From the NCBI GenBank assembly GCA_032768795.1, contig CP136492.1, forward strand, positions 1,240,001 to 1,304,000: a DNA stretch of 64,000 nucleotides. The letters run 5' to 3'. The translations under genes and the position numbers were made by a program. The notes under the pieces were generated by a model. That model ran no database searches. It saw only the letters and a list, made by a program, of their open reading frames with translations, and was not told where the DNA came from. This document shows, in pieces, positions 1-11,865 of the stretch (position 1 is the stretch's first letter; the number at the start of each line of letters is the position of its first letter). The DNA comes from Tremella fuciformis. Its lineage: Eukaryota > Basidiomycota > Tremellomycetes > Tremellales > Tremellaceae.

Positions 1-322
1 AGGGCAATCTTGCGCAGAGAGACGCTCATTGTCAGGCGTCAAGTTCCCCCCGACCTTCATGAACACCGCCAAGACGATTCTGCGCCGCTTATTCCGTGTT
101 TACGCACACCTGTACCACTCGCATTTTGACCAGATCTGCGCGCTCGGCATCGAAGCGCATCTCAACACCAACTACCGCCATTTCCTTCTTTTCATCGATG
201 AGGTCAGCTGTCGAGACTTCATGATATCAACAGCTGACTCCCAGTTTCAGCTCTTGTCCGAGAAGGATCTCGTCCCGCTAGAAGATTTCAACAAGACCAT
301 TCTGGAAGAGACGAGCCGATAA
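1..322 (+). CDS. MOB1: MOB kinase activator (Mob1), 3' part
   Basis: This is the C-terminal part of a Mob1/phocein-family protein; the 5' end lies before the window. Known Mob1 proteins bind and activate NDR/LATS kinases (Dbf2, Sid2) in mitotic exit and septation. Visible exons are 36..202 and 245..322. The first begins after a TTGTCAG acceptor and reads FPPTFMNTAKTILRRLFRVY, then AHLYHSHFDQI and EAHLNTNYRHFLLFIDE, all diagnostic of the Mob1 helical core. The 42-nt intron 203..244 (GTCAGC donor, CCCAG acceptor) is a multiple of three and has no stop, so an unspliced reading stays open. Splicing joins FIDE to FQLLSEKDLVPLEDF, which fits the family better. The stop is TAA at 320-322. Family assignment is secure; which Mob paralogue it is cannot be settled from this fragment. 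Confidence 0.9.
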   Translation, partial: GQSCAERRSLSGVKFPPTFMNTAKTILRRLFRVYAHLYHSHFDQICALGIEAHLNTNYRHFLLFIDEVSCRDFMISTADSQFQLLSEKDLVPLEDFNKTILEETSR

Positions 323-446
323 TTGATATGCTTCTTGGGAGCAGCGTTGTGCAACATTTGAGCCTGTATGTACTTATAGTATGCGTATGCATAGTTTTAT
401 ACCTGGCAACCGGCAAAGCAACCGAATAGCGGACAAGCATGGTGGC

Positions 447-2582
447 TCATAGCCGAGAAGTGCTCATCCTGCCCGCGGATACGCTTCTCCCCTTGACACC
501 GCCTGTACCTGCGGGCTTGAGCGATAGTCGATCTGTGTTGTCCGTCAAGTCTGCCAGAGCATCTCTGATGGATGCGGCAGCCGCGATGGAAGACGCCCGC
601 TTTGGCAGAGTTCCCACACCAAGCTGGGATGATCTCGGAATCGGCGGCGCACCGAGACCCAGTGGGAGCGGTTTTGGACCTTTTCTAGGTGACTTGCGAG
701 TGGGCTGGGCTGTGAATGCTTTCTTCGGACTACTCCTGGTCGCGGAAGTCGCCAGCTGTGTGGTCGCTCTCTTGTTTTCTCCGGAAGCAGACGCCGGGTT
801 TGTGGGCAGAGGTTCGGGTCTGGAAACCGGCACTTGTTCCGTAGACTGCGCAGTCGTAGACGGGCCAGCGTTCGACAGAGTGAATGGTTCTGGCTCGTCA
901 TCGTCCTCAATGACGACACCGAGCACATCGTCAACGGTATCGTCGTCGTCATCCTCCTCGGTCACAGGCGCAACGAATTTCGGCAACACGCTCTTGCGCC
1001 TCATCGCGTCCATCCTTGGGGCGTACTTTGCCGAACGTTGTGGTATGCTACCCTGCAGCGCCTGCGACAAGCTGAGCGGCATGTCGGTATTCGGTTCTGG
1101 CGATTCGGACCGAGATGAGAGAGGCGGAGACAACAGACCAGAGACTGTATGGGCAGACATTGAGGCACGGGAGCTGCCGCGCAGCGTCTCCTCGACACTG
1201 ACGCCATCAGGCTTGCGCATCTTTCTACACTCATCAGCAAAAGATCGGGAAAACAGCAGGGAGACGGACTTGTGAAGGTTTGGCTCTTTGTAGTTGACGC
1301 TTCGTCTGGCGCGTCTTACCCTTCCTTCATCCTCCGCACCGTCTGCAAACTCTCGTTGTGCAAGATCAGCATCGACCGTCACTGATACCGCTCAGTCTGA
1401 TTGGACGTTTCAACCACATGAGAGAACTCACTTTGTGCAGCTGTTTGTGGAGCATCCGCGTGCTCGACAGCATTACGGGTGGCCAAGCCGACGCCAGAAG
1501 ATGCTGCGTCTTCCGAGCCTAGCATGACTGCAGCATCTTCCGGCGTCAACTGCACTACTTCTCCCTCATCCCATTGCGACGTATCTGCGGCGGCTTCTGT
1601 CGTTCGCTCCGGGGTCTTCGCCTCGTTGACCGGTCGCAGCAGACCGCTTTCCCGCCGACGTTTGGCCTTCTTGTCGTGCTTCACCGGAGCTGGAGATAGC
1701 GGAGCTACAGGACTGGAGGAAGATGAGGAGGGTGAAGAGACGTCGTCCAGAGGAGGATCGAGCACATCGCGCAAGCCCTTCGGGACAGGCGAGCGAGATC
1801 CTGGTCGTGAACCGGTCCCGCTTCTCCGTCTATCATGTCAGTCCAGCAGACCCACAGAATAGAATCTTAGACCCACCCTTTCGATTTTCTCCTCTGTGTG
1901 ATGACGTCAAAGCGCAACCTATCCTCGATTTCCAGCTCGCCAATCTCGTTGAGGGGCGCGAGGCCGACTGTCTGGGAGAACTGAGCCGCTGGCCGAGTGG
2001 CGATTGTCATGCCCATGTTTCTGAGAAAGTTCGGCTGGTCAACCCTGGGTAGACCGGGCACCGCGGCCGTAGAGCCACCTTGTGGCAGGCTCTGCTGAAG
2101 TTGTTGCAGCGCAGGTACGATCGCCAGTACTTGATTGATCGCATCTTTCACAGCCTGACAATCAGCTTGTCGGCAGGCCTCGAACCTTCTAGCTGACTTG
2201 GCTGCGCGCATTGGCATCTTGCCGTTGCATCTTCCTCAGATGCGCCTGGATCGCCATGTTGGCCTGGCGCACCTCCAGCAGCTCCAATTGCAACGCATCA
2301 ATCTCAGCTTGCATCCCAGTCATTTGGGCTTTCCGGTTGATGTTGTCCCTAAGGCATGAGCCCATGATCCAACATCTACGAGAAGACACCGACGTGATGA
2401 TCTCTTTGTTTTGCTTGCTATGTCGACGTCGGACTGCCGTATCAGCATATGCAGTGATCACACATAAGCGAAAACGCACAATCATCGAATTGTTGTTGTT
2501 GCGATAACGGCGCGTTCTTCTTCTCCGGGTGTTCGATGATGTTGATCATCCCCAGTGATCGTCTTGGGCGATGGCTAGACAT
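447..2582 (-). CDS. SGO1: Shugoshin (centromeric cohesin protector)
   Basis: Six exons read by eye on the minus strand: 2582..2480, 2433..2394, 2348..2198, 2154..1877, 1829..1432 and 1381..447. They sum to 1905 nt, giving a 634-aa protein in one frame. Near the N-terminus RRRHSKQNKEII followed by a heptad-rich helix (AQMTGMQAEIDALQLELLEV) matches the shugoshin coiled coil, which in the family dimerises and recruits PP2A. The last exon carries RRARRSVNYKEPNLHKSV, the basic C-terminal SGO motif that binds centromeric chromatin through phosphorylated H2A. The middle is low-complexity, Ser/Pro-rich and acidic. The start ATG at 2582 begins MSSHRPRRSLGM. Introns are 43-50 nt. The long plus-strand frame over the last exon is a shadow. 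Confidence 0.88.
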
Positions 2583-3020
2583 GGTTCCTGAGGCGAGCTG
2601 GCGCCAGTCTTGTCGAGTGCAAAAGCAGTGACAGCAAATTCGAGAATCAAGATGCGTTGGTTGAAAGACAACAACATGGTCTCCTGCGCAAGGAAAAGCA
2701 GTCACGCCGAATACCCTGGGAGATTTGCTTCCGCCCCTGCATTCGTGGCGGGGAGTCGGGTCAGAATCCTGAAAGCATGAGACGTTTGCATGGAAGTACA
2801 AGAGCATATGTACGTTAGTGTAGAGCGGATTGTCGCTGCTGAAGCATCATCCAGCCCACATCATCGAGTTAAACATAAGGCAAATATGCAATACTCAGCC
2901 CCCCATCTCCTAAGGGGAGGAGCTGTCTTGGATGGAGGCGTCTCGCCGCGTACTGGACCCGGATCTCTAAACGCCGCTGCCCATTGCTCTCTGTCAGCAC
3001 ACGGACACAAGTCTGGCAGG

Positions 3021-3798
3021 CTACTCACCAGTGACTCCTACCACATCCCGGATCTTAGCGATCTCCCCCGCGCTGAGCTTGGTCTTCATGCTGAGCAGGA
3101 ATGTCTCCCAGCACGCGTCCGCATCGCTCTCATTGGCAAACTCTCCAACGCAGAGAGCATGTATCTTCTGCCAAAAGCTCGGATCCGATATAGAGTCGTG
3201 AAAGGCGGCACTGCTGACTGTAGGCTGCGGGCCCAGGGGAGGGGCATCGGTCACCTCAAGGGGCATGGATGTGCCAGCTTTGCTGTCCTCATCCACTGAC
3301 GTCGTGATGGTCAGCGCCGGCGGGCTGGCTGCCGTTGGAGCAGGGGTGGAGGAAGAAGATGAGGCTTGAGGTGCGGGCGAGGAAGATGCGGGTTTGACGA
3401 TGAGGTGGATGGTCGAGCCAGACTCGACGTCGTACTCTTTCAGCAGCTTTGTATCTGTCAACGCTTTGCCTCTGATCAGGAGTCTCTGCTGATCGGCCGG
3501 AGGTGCCGCGGGCGCGGACTTGGCGACGAGGTGTTTGAGGTCGAGGACGGTGTCCGTGAGCTGGGCAGTGACGGAGAGGGTCAATGAGGGTTTGAGGGAT
3601 TTGACCGTGAGGGTGACCGAGGCGTCTGCGGTCAGCCAGAATGCCCCGAACATGTGCAATCACAGCGGGAGCAGGAGAGACAGAGCAGGAGAGGGCGCGA
3701 CGCGCTGGACTGAAGCGGCCAAGGTGATCGAGGGAGAAGAAGCGAAAGACAGTCAATGAGTTGCACTCACCCTGTGTCGGCGCCGCGTCCACATCCAT
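3021..3798 (-). CDS. Ubiquitin-like domain protein, function unknown
   Basis: Two exons, 3798..3771 and 3625..3021, joined across an intron with a GTGAGT donor and GCAG acceptor, give 210 aa. Residues about 10-85 form a ubiquitin-like fold: VTLTVKSLKPSLTLSV, then DTVLDLKHLVAKS, QQRLLIRGKALTDTKLLKEY and GSTIHLIV. A Ser/Ala/Pro-rich linker follows, then a helical C-terminal block (DPSFWQKIHALCVGEFANE, CWETFLLSMKTKL). There is no STI1 or UBA domain, so this is not a canonical Dsk2/ubiquilin shuttle. The terminal codons contain a good GGTGAGT donor and a CTGACAG acceptor follows about 40 nt downstream, so the true C-terminus may lie in a further exon ending near 2870. The partner or pathway is not evident. 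Confidence 0.65.
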
Positions 3799-3825
3799 CA
3801 GTTCTGGTGGCTCGGCAACGGCGAC

Positions 3826-4138
3826 CTACTCATCAGCCGTGAGACTGGATGAGTCTTTCATACCTACATTGACCGCCGGCACCTTCCTCGGACGTTCCTC
3901 CAGTGGGGTGGAATAGTCCGCATGGTATTCTACTTTGTGCTCCGACAATCCTTCAGTGTAACGCTTGATGAATGCACGCTCCTGGTCGAGCTTTTCTCCA
4001 GAGAGTGGCGTGTCCATCTCGGCTGTGCGTCGTCCAGCTCGCTCAGTGCAGGATACAAAGGCAAAAGACAGCGAAGGACACGCCGGCTTGCCTGTCCGGC
4101 GAGGTTGAGTGGAGGCGCCGTCCACGAGACGACGACAT
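3826..4138 (-). CDS. Small hypothetical protein
   Basis: A possible 90-aa product from exons 4138..4082 and 4041..3826; the 40-nt intron was chosen because it keeps frame. The conserved-looking core is GEKLDQERAFIKRYTEGLSE followed by HKVEYHADYSTPLEERPRKV, hydrophilic and probably helical. I do not recognise the family. Initiation at the downstream ATG (4017) would give a 63-aa protein without splicing. The gene is divergent from the plus-strand gene starting at 4199, only 60 bp away, so the two would share a promoter. No signal peptide or membrane segment is visible. Confidence 0.4.
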
Positions 4139-4198
4139 GACGTCGAGCGGCCAAAATTCGTGTCGGTCCGTCATCTAACAGCAACGACAAGAACAGAG

Positions 4199-4928
4199 AT
4201 GGGGTCTGGAGCTTCCAAGTCTACCCGCAAGCTACCGACAACAACACCGCGAGCGACACGACCAGCGCCACCCCCTCCGCCTACTTGGGCAGGCGCGCGC
4301 ACGCCGCCTCCTGACTCCGAGCCGCCATTCGACGGTGCGAGGAGCAAAGACGGCAGGTCCAGCTCTATACCAGTCGGGTCTAGACCCGCACCGTCTCGCT
4401 TCAGTGGGGAGAAAGACGATGGCACGGCCTTCTCCATGGTGACACGCGAGCGAGGAGCTGATAGGCAGCACTGCGCGCCGATGCCCTCGATCCGCAGTTC
4501 GCATCGAATCTATCGGCCCTGGGCCAAGTGAGCATACACGATGCGGGCAAGTTCATGCGGACTGTAAGAGTTTGCTGTAGCTCGGGACGCCATGCTGATA
4601 GCAGCCCTCACCGGCACAACGGACGTTGAATGCCCGGCAAGCGCAACAAGAGACTCCCGTACCGTCCAACGCGTTGACAGCTGTGACGCTCAGTGCCGTG
4701 CTTGATCAGCTCAAGACACTTCCAGCAGGTGCAGACCGGACAGCGTTATACAGAAGATTCGGAGTGGACGGCGCAGAGATTGATCGAATACGAAAATTTA
4801 TCAACAGCCCAAGTATAGGCGACGAGACGAACAAGGTCGTAGAAGGGGAAACCATCACCGAGCTCAAGGCCATCTGGGTAGATACAGACAAACCAACGAC
4901 GCCTCCAGCGAGAAGAATACCGGGATGA
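4199..4928 (+). CDS. Conserved fungal protein with N-myristoylation motif
   Basis: The predicted protein begins MGSGASKSTRKLPTTTP, a classic N-myristoylation start (MGxxxS), then a Pro-rich disordered stretch. After an ambiguous intron it reads ADALDPQFASNLSALGQVSI. A clear 41-nt intron (4564..4604) leads to the last exon 4605..4928 with NALTAVTLSAVLDQLKTLPA and ALYRRFGVDGAEIDRIRKFI, a helix-turn-helix-like C-terminal region. From memory, fungi carry proteins of this layout (MGxSxSK start, LDPxFAxxLxxLG box, C-terminal helices), but I know no firm function. The first intron could be 4404..4468 (65 nt) or an implausibly short 26-nt one at 4439..4464; both keep frame. Confidence 0.6.
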
Positions 4929-5030
4929 TGCATGACCAAGGCGTGAAGAATATGCCATCACTGTGGTACATGAGGATGAGGAGATGAGCGCAAAGGTTAG
5001 TCATCGAGCATTATACCTCTCTTTGGCCTG

Positions 5031-8000
5031 TCAGTCAGCACGTGCCCAGCGAATGACCATGACACGAGCCAAGTCCAGAGCGCGTTGACCAGGATTCTGC
5101 GATTGCCGTTGCGTGGGATCCTGCCCTTTGCTGGCGCCAAGCCCAGCGCGAGTCTCAAATTGTTGAACCATGACCGGATTGACACGGCCTTCCCCACCGG
5201 CCCCCAAACCAGTGCCACTAGTCCAACCCATCTTCGCCAGAAGCTGATTGCCGCGGTTCGTCTCATCCTTCCCAGGCTCCAGAGCGGGCGGTGGCGGCGG
5301 CAGAGGGGGAGCTGTAACGAGTGATGGGGGCTCGACGAATTTCCGCTTCTGGCCGATCTGAGAGACGTCCTCGGGAAGAGGTATGGCGGGCTGATTGAAA
5401 GCCTCTCGCCGCTCTGCGGCACGATCACGGTACTTTGGCCCATCTGCCGGGGCCGGGGATGTGCCAGCTGAAGCTTTTCGTCGCTTGGCGGCTTCACATA
5501 GAGCCGGATCCCGGATGTTAGTCTGTTTTCAGAATGGCAGGAGAGATCCGTAGCGATTGTCAGGTGTGATTTGGCGATAGTCGTGATTTTGTTGTTTTGC
5601 AGCAGCGAGGCAGGATGTGGGAGTTTGGTGCGAGTTTTGAAGGCGTAGTGGAATGAACAATTCGAGCCATAGCGTCAGTGCCAATGCCCTTTTCCTTGAC
5701 CCACGACAACGAAATCCCGGGTCAAGGATTTCCAGAGGGTAAAAGCGAGCCTTGTGAAGGTCCGATTGAGCCACATGCTTCCTCAGCTGATCTTCCGACT
5801 TGAATTGTCTCTGACACAGCAAGCAGGTCGGCTTGCCGCCGGTTGAGCCGGTGAAGTCGAGATCGCTTGATGAAGTTGAGGAGGTACCGGGTGCGGGCGA
5901 AGTCTGTATGCAATGCGCGTCAACATCCAGCCAGTCAACAATGAGTAAAGATGAGAAGTTACGGGCTTAGGATCAGAGTCGTGTGTGTCGGACGCGGCAG
6001 TCGCCGGTGATTTGATGGGAGGTTTGCGCACGCCAATGACGGAATTGGCGAGGGATATGCCGGCCGGAGGAGCGTTCGGCGGCTTCGCCGGGGCCGGAGC
6101 AGCCAGCTCGCTCTGTTTTGTATTCCATTTAGAGATGTTTTTGGCGGTCTGTGATGGGGAGAAACAGAATGAGGTGGTGAGCACACGTCCACTCGCGATA
6201 CACACAGCCGTAAAGGCTGGGTGTTCACCTTCCGACTGCCCGACAACTGCGGGACAATGTGAGCACCTTTGGCTACAAACGTCAGCATTGTCTTCTATAT
6301 CGCGTGACGAGACGTACTTCTGGACAGGAGCACCGTGTCCTTGCCGATCACATCCTCCCCTTCATCATCATCGCCCAGTATATTCTTCCCAACAGGCCCA
6401 ACAAAGCCTTCGCTCTCCACCTTTTTCGCCGCTTTGGCCGTGCCATTTCCTCCTATATTACCGATCTTGATGGGCTGCATGCCAGTCTGCAGGAGTCCCA
6501 CTTGCCCCGCACCTGCCGCCGACGACGATTGGCCGACTGTTGGCGCTTTTGGAGGTCCAGCCAGTGGCCCCAAGAAATATCGCAATGTGTCGGGCACATT
6601 CGGTGCAGAGCCATCTTCAGGGATAGACGAGCCGGATTTGGGTATCGTCTCCTCGGCGCCCGCCTGCTGGTCCCAGTACCCGCACCATGCTCCGTTCGGC
6701 TCGTCAATTGTGGCGGAACCAAAGCCGCCAGATCGAGTCGCGCGGATGATGAGGTGCCCTCCTAGCAGCCCAACTGCTTGTGGCACAAAGGACTCGAATT
6801 TGGCGAAGGAGGCCGCTACGTAAGCGCCAGAGATGGAGAAACCGGTCGGTTGATGCACGGGTGATATGAGAAAGGACAGGAGCGAGAGTGCCACCTTCTC
6901 TGTGAGCTCGGACTCAGCATTTTCGGATGCGGAGCTCACCTCGGGGGTCACCAATTCAACAAAGGCCAGGCCCCATGGCTGCCTGCCTTGTTTGTCGACG
7001 ATCATGACCACCCGAGTGATGCATTTCTCAGCCTCCGCATCTTGCCCAGGTTTCCCAACCATCCTTGCTATCTCCTGGCTCAGACGGCGGATAATCTCGT
7101 TGGCATACGTTTCAGGATCCAGTTGTCGCAGCAGAAGCACGCGATTACCGCCACCCGCAGCTCCCACGTCCCATATGCCATCTCTGATGGGGACTGCTGG
7201 TGTATGCCCGTGTGATGGTGGACGACCGGCGTTCGAGTTGGGGGTCTGCGCAAAGTCGATGCGGACCTTGCGCGGCTCGGAGTAATCATCGAGGGCAGGC
7301 ATGAGTACCGTCGGCCAGCTTCGGATCAGCCAGTATAGGCATTAATGAGGTGAGAGCGACTGACTTTTGATCGACAAAGTCCATGGCTCCCTCTACCGTG
7401 GCAAATCGTGCGAAACCAAAGAACTTGGATTCGCCATACTTGCGGGGGATAGTGGTGGACTCGATGACAGCATCATGCTCGTTCTCAAGATACGCCTGGA
7501 GCTGATACGTCAGACACGGGCACCGATGTTGGTGATGACCGCTCACATCCTCCTCCGTGAGTTTGGGGTCCAGACCAAGCATGATAACATCTCGAGAAGG
7601 CGCTGACGGAGCCGCACGACTGGGTCCGGCTTGATCATTGCCTGAAGCCGGGGTCTCCTAACGCGTTAGCCGGGGCCCGCAAGCCCAAGCTCGCCTCCGT
7701 TCGACTCACATATAGCTCGTCGATGTCTTTGCCACGCTCCCACTGTCCGCCCGGATAGTCCGACCCTCTGCTAGGAGCCTGCCTATTCCGAGTCTCCTCC
7801 CTGTCCGCCGCCATGCCGCCAGATGGCGGGCGGTCATCATACCTCTCAAGAGGTCTATATCGATCGACCGGTACAGGGCGGTAAGGCTCCGGATCATCCG
7901 CACGTCTTCGAGGCGGCGGAGAGATGGACCTTTTGCGCGGAGAAGGCGACCGCCGGTGGCCGGGCGAGCCGTACCTCTTTGGCGGGGGAGAATACCGCCT

Positions 8001-8246
8001 CAGTGGCTCGGCATATTGCCGATCGTCATATCCTCGGGGAGGAGGCGATACATATCGCCTGTCATCGTAAGGCCGGGAGGGCCCATGATCGTATCTTCTG
8101 GGGGGAGAAGGCGAGCGGCGTAGGTAGTGATCACGTCGTCTAGGGGGAGGAGGGGGAGAGCGGGATACGGCCCTTGAAGGAGAGTACCGCCTCTCACGGT
8201 AAGGCGGAGAGGGTGACCGCGCTCTATCAGGCTTGTATGCTGACAT
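5031..8246 (-). CDS. RBM5/RBM10-like splicing factor (RRM, C2H2, G-patch)
   Basis: A multi-exon minus-strand gene starting at ATG 8246. The N-terminus is rich in SR/SP repeats (SPSPPYRERRYSPSRA, RRYDHGPSRPYDDRRY). RRM1 follows: VIMLGLDPKLTEED spliced to LQAYLENEHDAVIEST and SKFFGFARFATVEGAMDFV. A second RRM-like block contains NRVLLLRQLDPETYANEIIR and PWGLAFVELV. Further on are a C2H2 finger (CLLCQRQFKSEDQLRKHVAQ then SDLHK, a CX2CX12HX5H pattern) and a G-patch (NQLLAKMGWTSGTGLGAGG). This order is that of RBM5/RBM6/RBM10, which act on alternative 3' splice-site choice in the pre-spliceosome. G-patches activate DEAH helicases such as Prp43. The reading ends at TGA 5031-5033. Exact junctions of the middle exons are not all resolved. 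Confidence 0.85.
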
Positions 8247-9028
8247 GCTGTAGGACGCTGGTACTATGCAAGAAGAGAAGTTGGCATGTTGTCCGTAGCC
8301 AAGAACGCTCTGACGGGCAGAAAGGATGGACCTAGTCCGCTCAGCTAAAGTGAGGGGAGCGCCGAAGGGAGAGGTTTGATCCCGCTCCTACGTTTCAAGA
8401 GTGAGCATTCGACGTTCTCGGATTGGGTTGAGCACACTGCAGTTACATCTCTCAGAGGACAAGATGGCAGGCGGGGGACATCATCATCGTGAGCTGCACA
8501 AACGCCTGAATCTGCAGTGCAGTGAGCTGACATGAACAGAGCCGGTCCGGGTGCGCATACACTTTCTTGCAACGAGGGTAGTCAACTGACTAGCTAGCTT
8601 GACCCGGCTATCGAGCGCTGGAATTATATGGTCAGTTGCATTATTCGCACCCGGCGTAGTGACATCCAGCTGACAGTCCAGAGGGAGAACGTCTACCAGA
8701 CTTTCCGCTTTACTCGCCGAGCAACAAGACATATCTTGGTCCTTGGTGCCCTTGTTCCTGCATCGATAGCCCTCATCGCCTACACCTTCGACGTGGGTCT
8801 TCGTCCAGCTGACGGCCCGCCGGTTCTCGCACTGTCGTCCTGGAGCGTCCATACACAAGCTGACGTGCAGAACAAATTCGACTGGGCGGGCAAACAACGG
8901 GGAACATCACTCATAACTGGCTCACCGGCTCGCGCACCAGCTGCAGCAGTAGCGGAGGAGAGCGAATAGGCAGATGAGAGGATATGCAGGTGTACACTAC
9001 AGCACAACAACAGCCGTTCTCGGCTATC
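8247..9028. other. Intergenic interval, no gene seen
   Basis: About 780 bp between the start of the RBM5-like gene and the stop of the TAPT1-like gene, both on the minus strand. Open frames here are short, show no family resemblance and overlap one another on both strands. It should hold the RBM5-like promoter and the TAPT1 3' end. I see no tRNA, repeat or conserved motif. Confidence 0.6.
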
Positions 9029-11694
9029 TCACCAGATACGCTTGACCATCGTCCACCGCTCCACCTCTTCCAGCTTCCACTTTTTCGATTTCTTCCCGCC
9101 AGTCGGTGCTTGTTCTTTGCCTGCCTGCAGCTTCGGGATGACTGCAGGCGGATACGAGAATGGCACAGTAGGAGATACGGCTGATGTGGGTGATTGGTAC
9201 TCCGGCAAATCGTCCACGTCTTGCGACAAGTAACGTGAAGTTGCCTTGTTGTACTCCTGTCCATCAGCAAAGTCTCATTTAATGTGGAGATGACCCGCCG
9301 TTTCCTCTTTGCTCTCCCCAACGGGCGCCCGACCGAACTCGTTGACGGAGTCTGCCGCTTCGCGCTCCTCCATTCCCGCCTGCCTGAGCGCAGAGAAACT
9401 GAGCAAGGAGAGTCCCAGCAGTATCTTGAGGGCTATCAGACTTCGTGTCAGTCTTGAGTACCGTCGCAGCCTGTCAGGATGACTGACCATCCCCATGCGC
9501 TCAAGCCCACTCCGATTCCGCCCGCCCATTTGAGGACTGTCCATGCCCAAGCGCCAAAGCCCATGCTGCTCATCTCGGCGTCCGAGTGGTGTGACGAGCT
9601 GCTCAGCATACCGATGGCTTGAACGCTGATACGCAACACCAAGCATGCCAGAGGTATCGAGGCGAAGCCCATTCGCCGCGTGACAAGGGGAGATTGGTCT
9701 AAAAGAATTGGATACTGACAGTCAGAGTCTGCAGACTATCGAGTGATAGCGCCTACCTTCTTGTCCTTCGCGCTTGGGCGCGAGGCGAAAGACCCAACAT
9801 GCAGGACATCTTTGGCGAGGACGTCCGTGAAGCGCTCATAGACCGAGGCTCGGACGTGGTTAAACTTGGTGATGAAAGCATGCTTGAGCCAGTCCACCAG
9901 CATCTCCGATACAATCACGAACAGCACGGGCTGTTGTCAGGTCTACCCAATGACCTTCGCCTGGAGCACACTTACCGACATGATGGCGTCCACGAGGCTC
10001 TTGCCCCGTACAAAGCTCTGAGGGAGGAAGGCGATGTCGGATCCGGCCATCTCGATCATGTTGCGCAGCGCAATGACGCTAAGCATGAGGCTGAGCTGGA
10101 AGCGCTCCACAATATCTGACTCATGAATGGCAGTCTTTGGAGAGCGGAGGTCGCGATCGCTCACCTGCACACATGATCTGGAACAGGTTCTCCTTCTCGA
10201 ACTTCTTGAACACTGACCCTTTGATCTCGACAAACTGATTGCTGATCAAAAGAGACAACAGAGTATAGTCGTACGAGTTGATGGCAACATTGAGTGAAAC
10301 AAGCATGTAGAAGTAGATGAGAGTATGGACAACTGCCCCTCAGTATCCCTGAGCAACGCATTGATCCTGTAGACTCACGGACATATCCCAATGCTAGCGT
10401 GAGGAAGAAGAGCGGGCGAGCTTGTTGTCGCCTTCTCCCTCTGCCCCGCTTCTTGGTCGCCGGTGCAAAAGTCTCCTTGGCAAAGAGAGTATCCAGCACG
10501 TCCTGACCGAACGCGCAGCATAAACGATCGGCAATCTGTCATCAGCTATAATCGGGATACGCATGGCTGGCCTACTTCGAGGGCGTTGAATATGACGTAG
10601 AGCTTGATCGTATCTTGACCTCGAACGGTGTGATACATCTTGCTCGCATCCGTCGCGAAGAGCAGTATGGTGGTGGGGATAAAGAGGAGGAGCATGCGAA
10701 GCAGAGAGTGGAGGTGAGTTGGCGGGATCGGCCAGAGAGGTTGCTTGGCGATGGCATGGCGAACGATTCGCGCCCCGGCAAAGGCTGCCCGGAAGGGGAG
10801 GATGGTGAAGTTGTACAGGAAGCCGTCGAGGCAGAGAAGCGCGCCGAAGAGGGTGACCTTCTCGACCGCCCACGGCACCGCGAGGAAGTTGGTGATTCGT
10901 TCCCTGGGCGTCAGCTACCTGGTCAATGCAACAGTGCGGTATCGAAGCTGACCATTTCCCGTCCACGACCCATCCTTCCCACTCTTCTGCCCCGACCTCA
11001 TCTCGGAGCAGATCCCACAAGCTGAGCCCTTCCAGCCTGGGTGTGGTTGGCCTGGGTATGTGGTCGTTTGGAGACACAGGACTGAGGGGTACTTCGACAG
11101 ACTCGTCTTTGCGCCCCTCTCCATCGATCGTATCTCTTCTTGACTCGGCAGGCCAGAACTCCTCCACGTCGTCTTCAGGTTGGTTGCCAACCGAGAGAGG
11201 CTCCTTCTCCCTCAGCCTATGGAGTACGTCTTCCAGCTCCTTAGCTCGGATGTCAGATTTGAATGAGAATTCGAGATCTTCATGTCTAGGCGAAGGAGGC
11301 AGAGATGAGTAGGTCGTTGAACGTAAAAGAGGTGGCGGTCCATCAACGCTAAAGAAGTCCGAGGCGGAGGTGTGTAGACCATTGAGAGTCGCCAGCTTCA
11401 GGCGAGATCCCTGCGAGGTATACGCCGGACGGGACGGCGCGGACGAAGGGCCGAGAGAGAGGTTGCGCTCTACACCCTCAGCCTGGAAGTCAGTCAAAGC
11501 TGCAAAATGTATGTGGGGCGGCTAGCCTCTTCCTCCCTCAACACCTCCTCGGGATCGTCATATTCGGGCGAGTTGAGGGAGACCACTGAGCCTCTGCGTG
11601 CAAGGTCCTGCTCGTGCCACGACGCAGGACGCTGAGTGACCTTGCGCCAGTCTGATGGCCCGCTCTGCGCGTTTGCAGACTCGCCCTCTGCCAT
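9029..11694 (-). CDS. TAPT1/Emp65-family ER membrane protein
   Basis: A multi-exon gene starting MAEGESANAQSGPSDWRKV at 11694, with a long disordered Ser-rich N-terminus. The membrane core contains NALEV, FNFTILPFR-type segments (YNFTILPFRAAFAGARIVRH), LLLFIPTTILLFATDASKMY and the family signature DWLKHAFITKFNHVRASVYE with ERFTDVLAKDV. Several hydrophobic segments follow, including WTVLKWAGGIGVGLSAWGWS. The C-terminus is lysine-rich (KKSKKWKLEEVERW) and ends at TGA 9029-9031. The family (human TAPT1, yeast Emp65) is ER-resident; yeast Emp65 works with the SUN-like protein Slp1 in protecting soluble proteins from degradation, and TAPT1 defects affect ciliogenesis. Family call is secure, the specific role is inferred. 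Confidence 0.82.
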
Positions 11695-11865
11695 GCTTGC
11701 GCTGGCCGGCCAAGGCGAATTGAAAGTGAACTCTGAACACAAACGTCAGCTGGCTTCGGTTCGTTACGTCAATCTCGGCGTTCGGGCCGTGCAAAGCACC
11801 TCCAACGCGACATTTATTTTCGCTTCTCTTCGTCATAGCAGCGCGTCTCGTCGTGACAACATGAC

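Noticed and set aside
439..1275. Long plus-strand frame (278 aa) over the last shugoshin exon
   Set aside because: The minus strand carries the conserved SGO motif and a six-exon model with consistent frame; the plus frame is a Ser-rich shadow.
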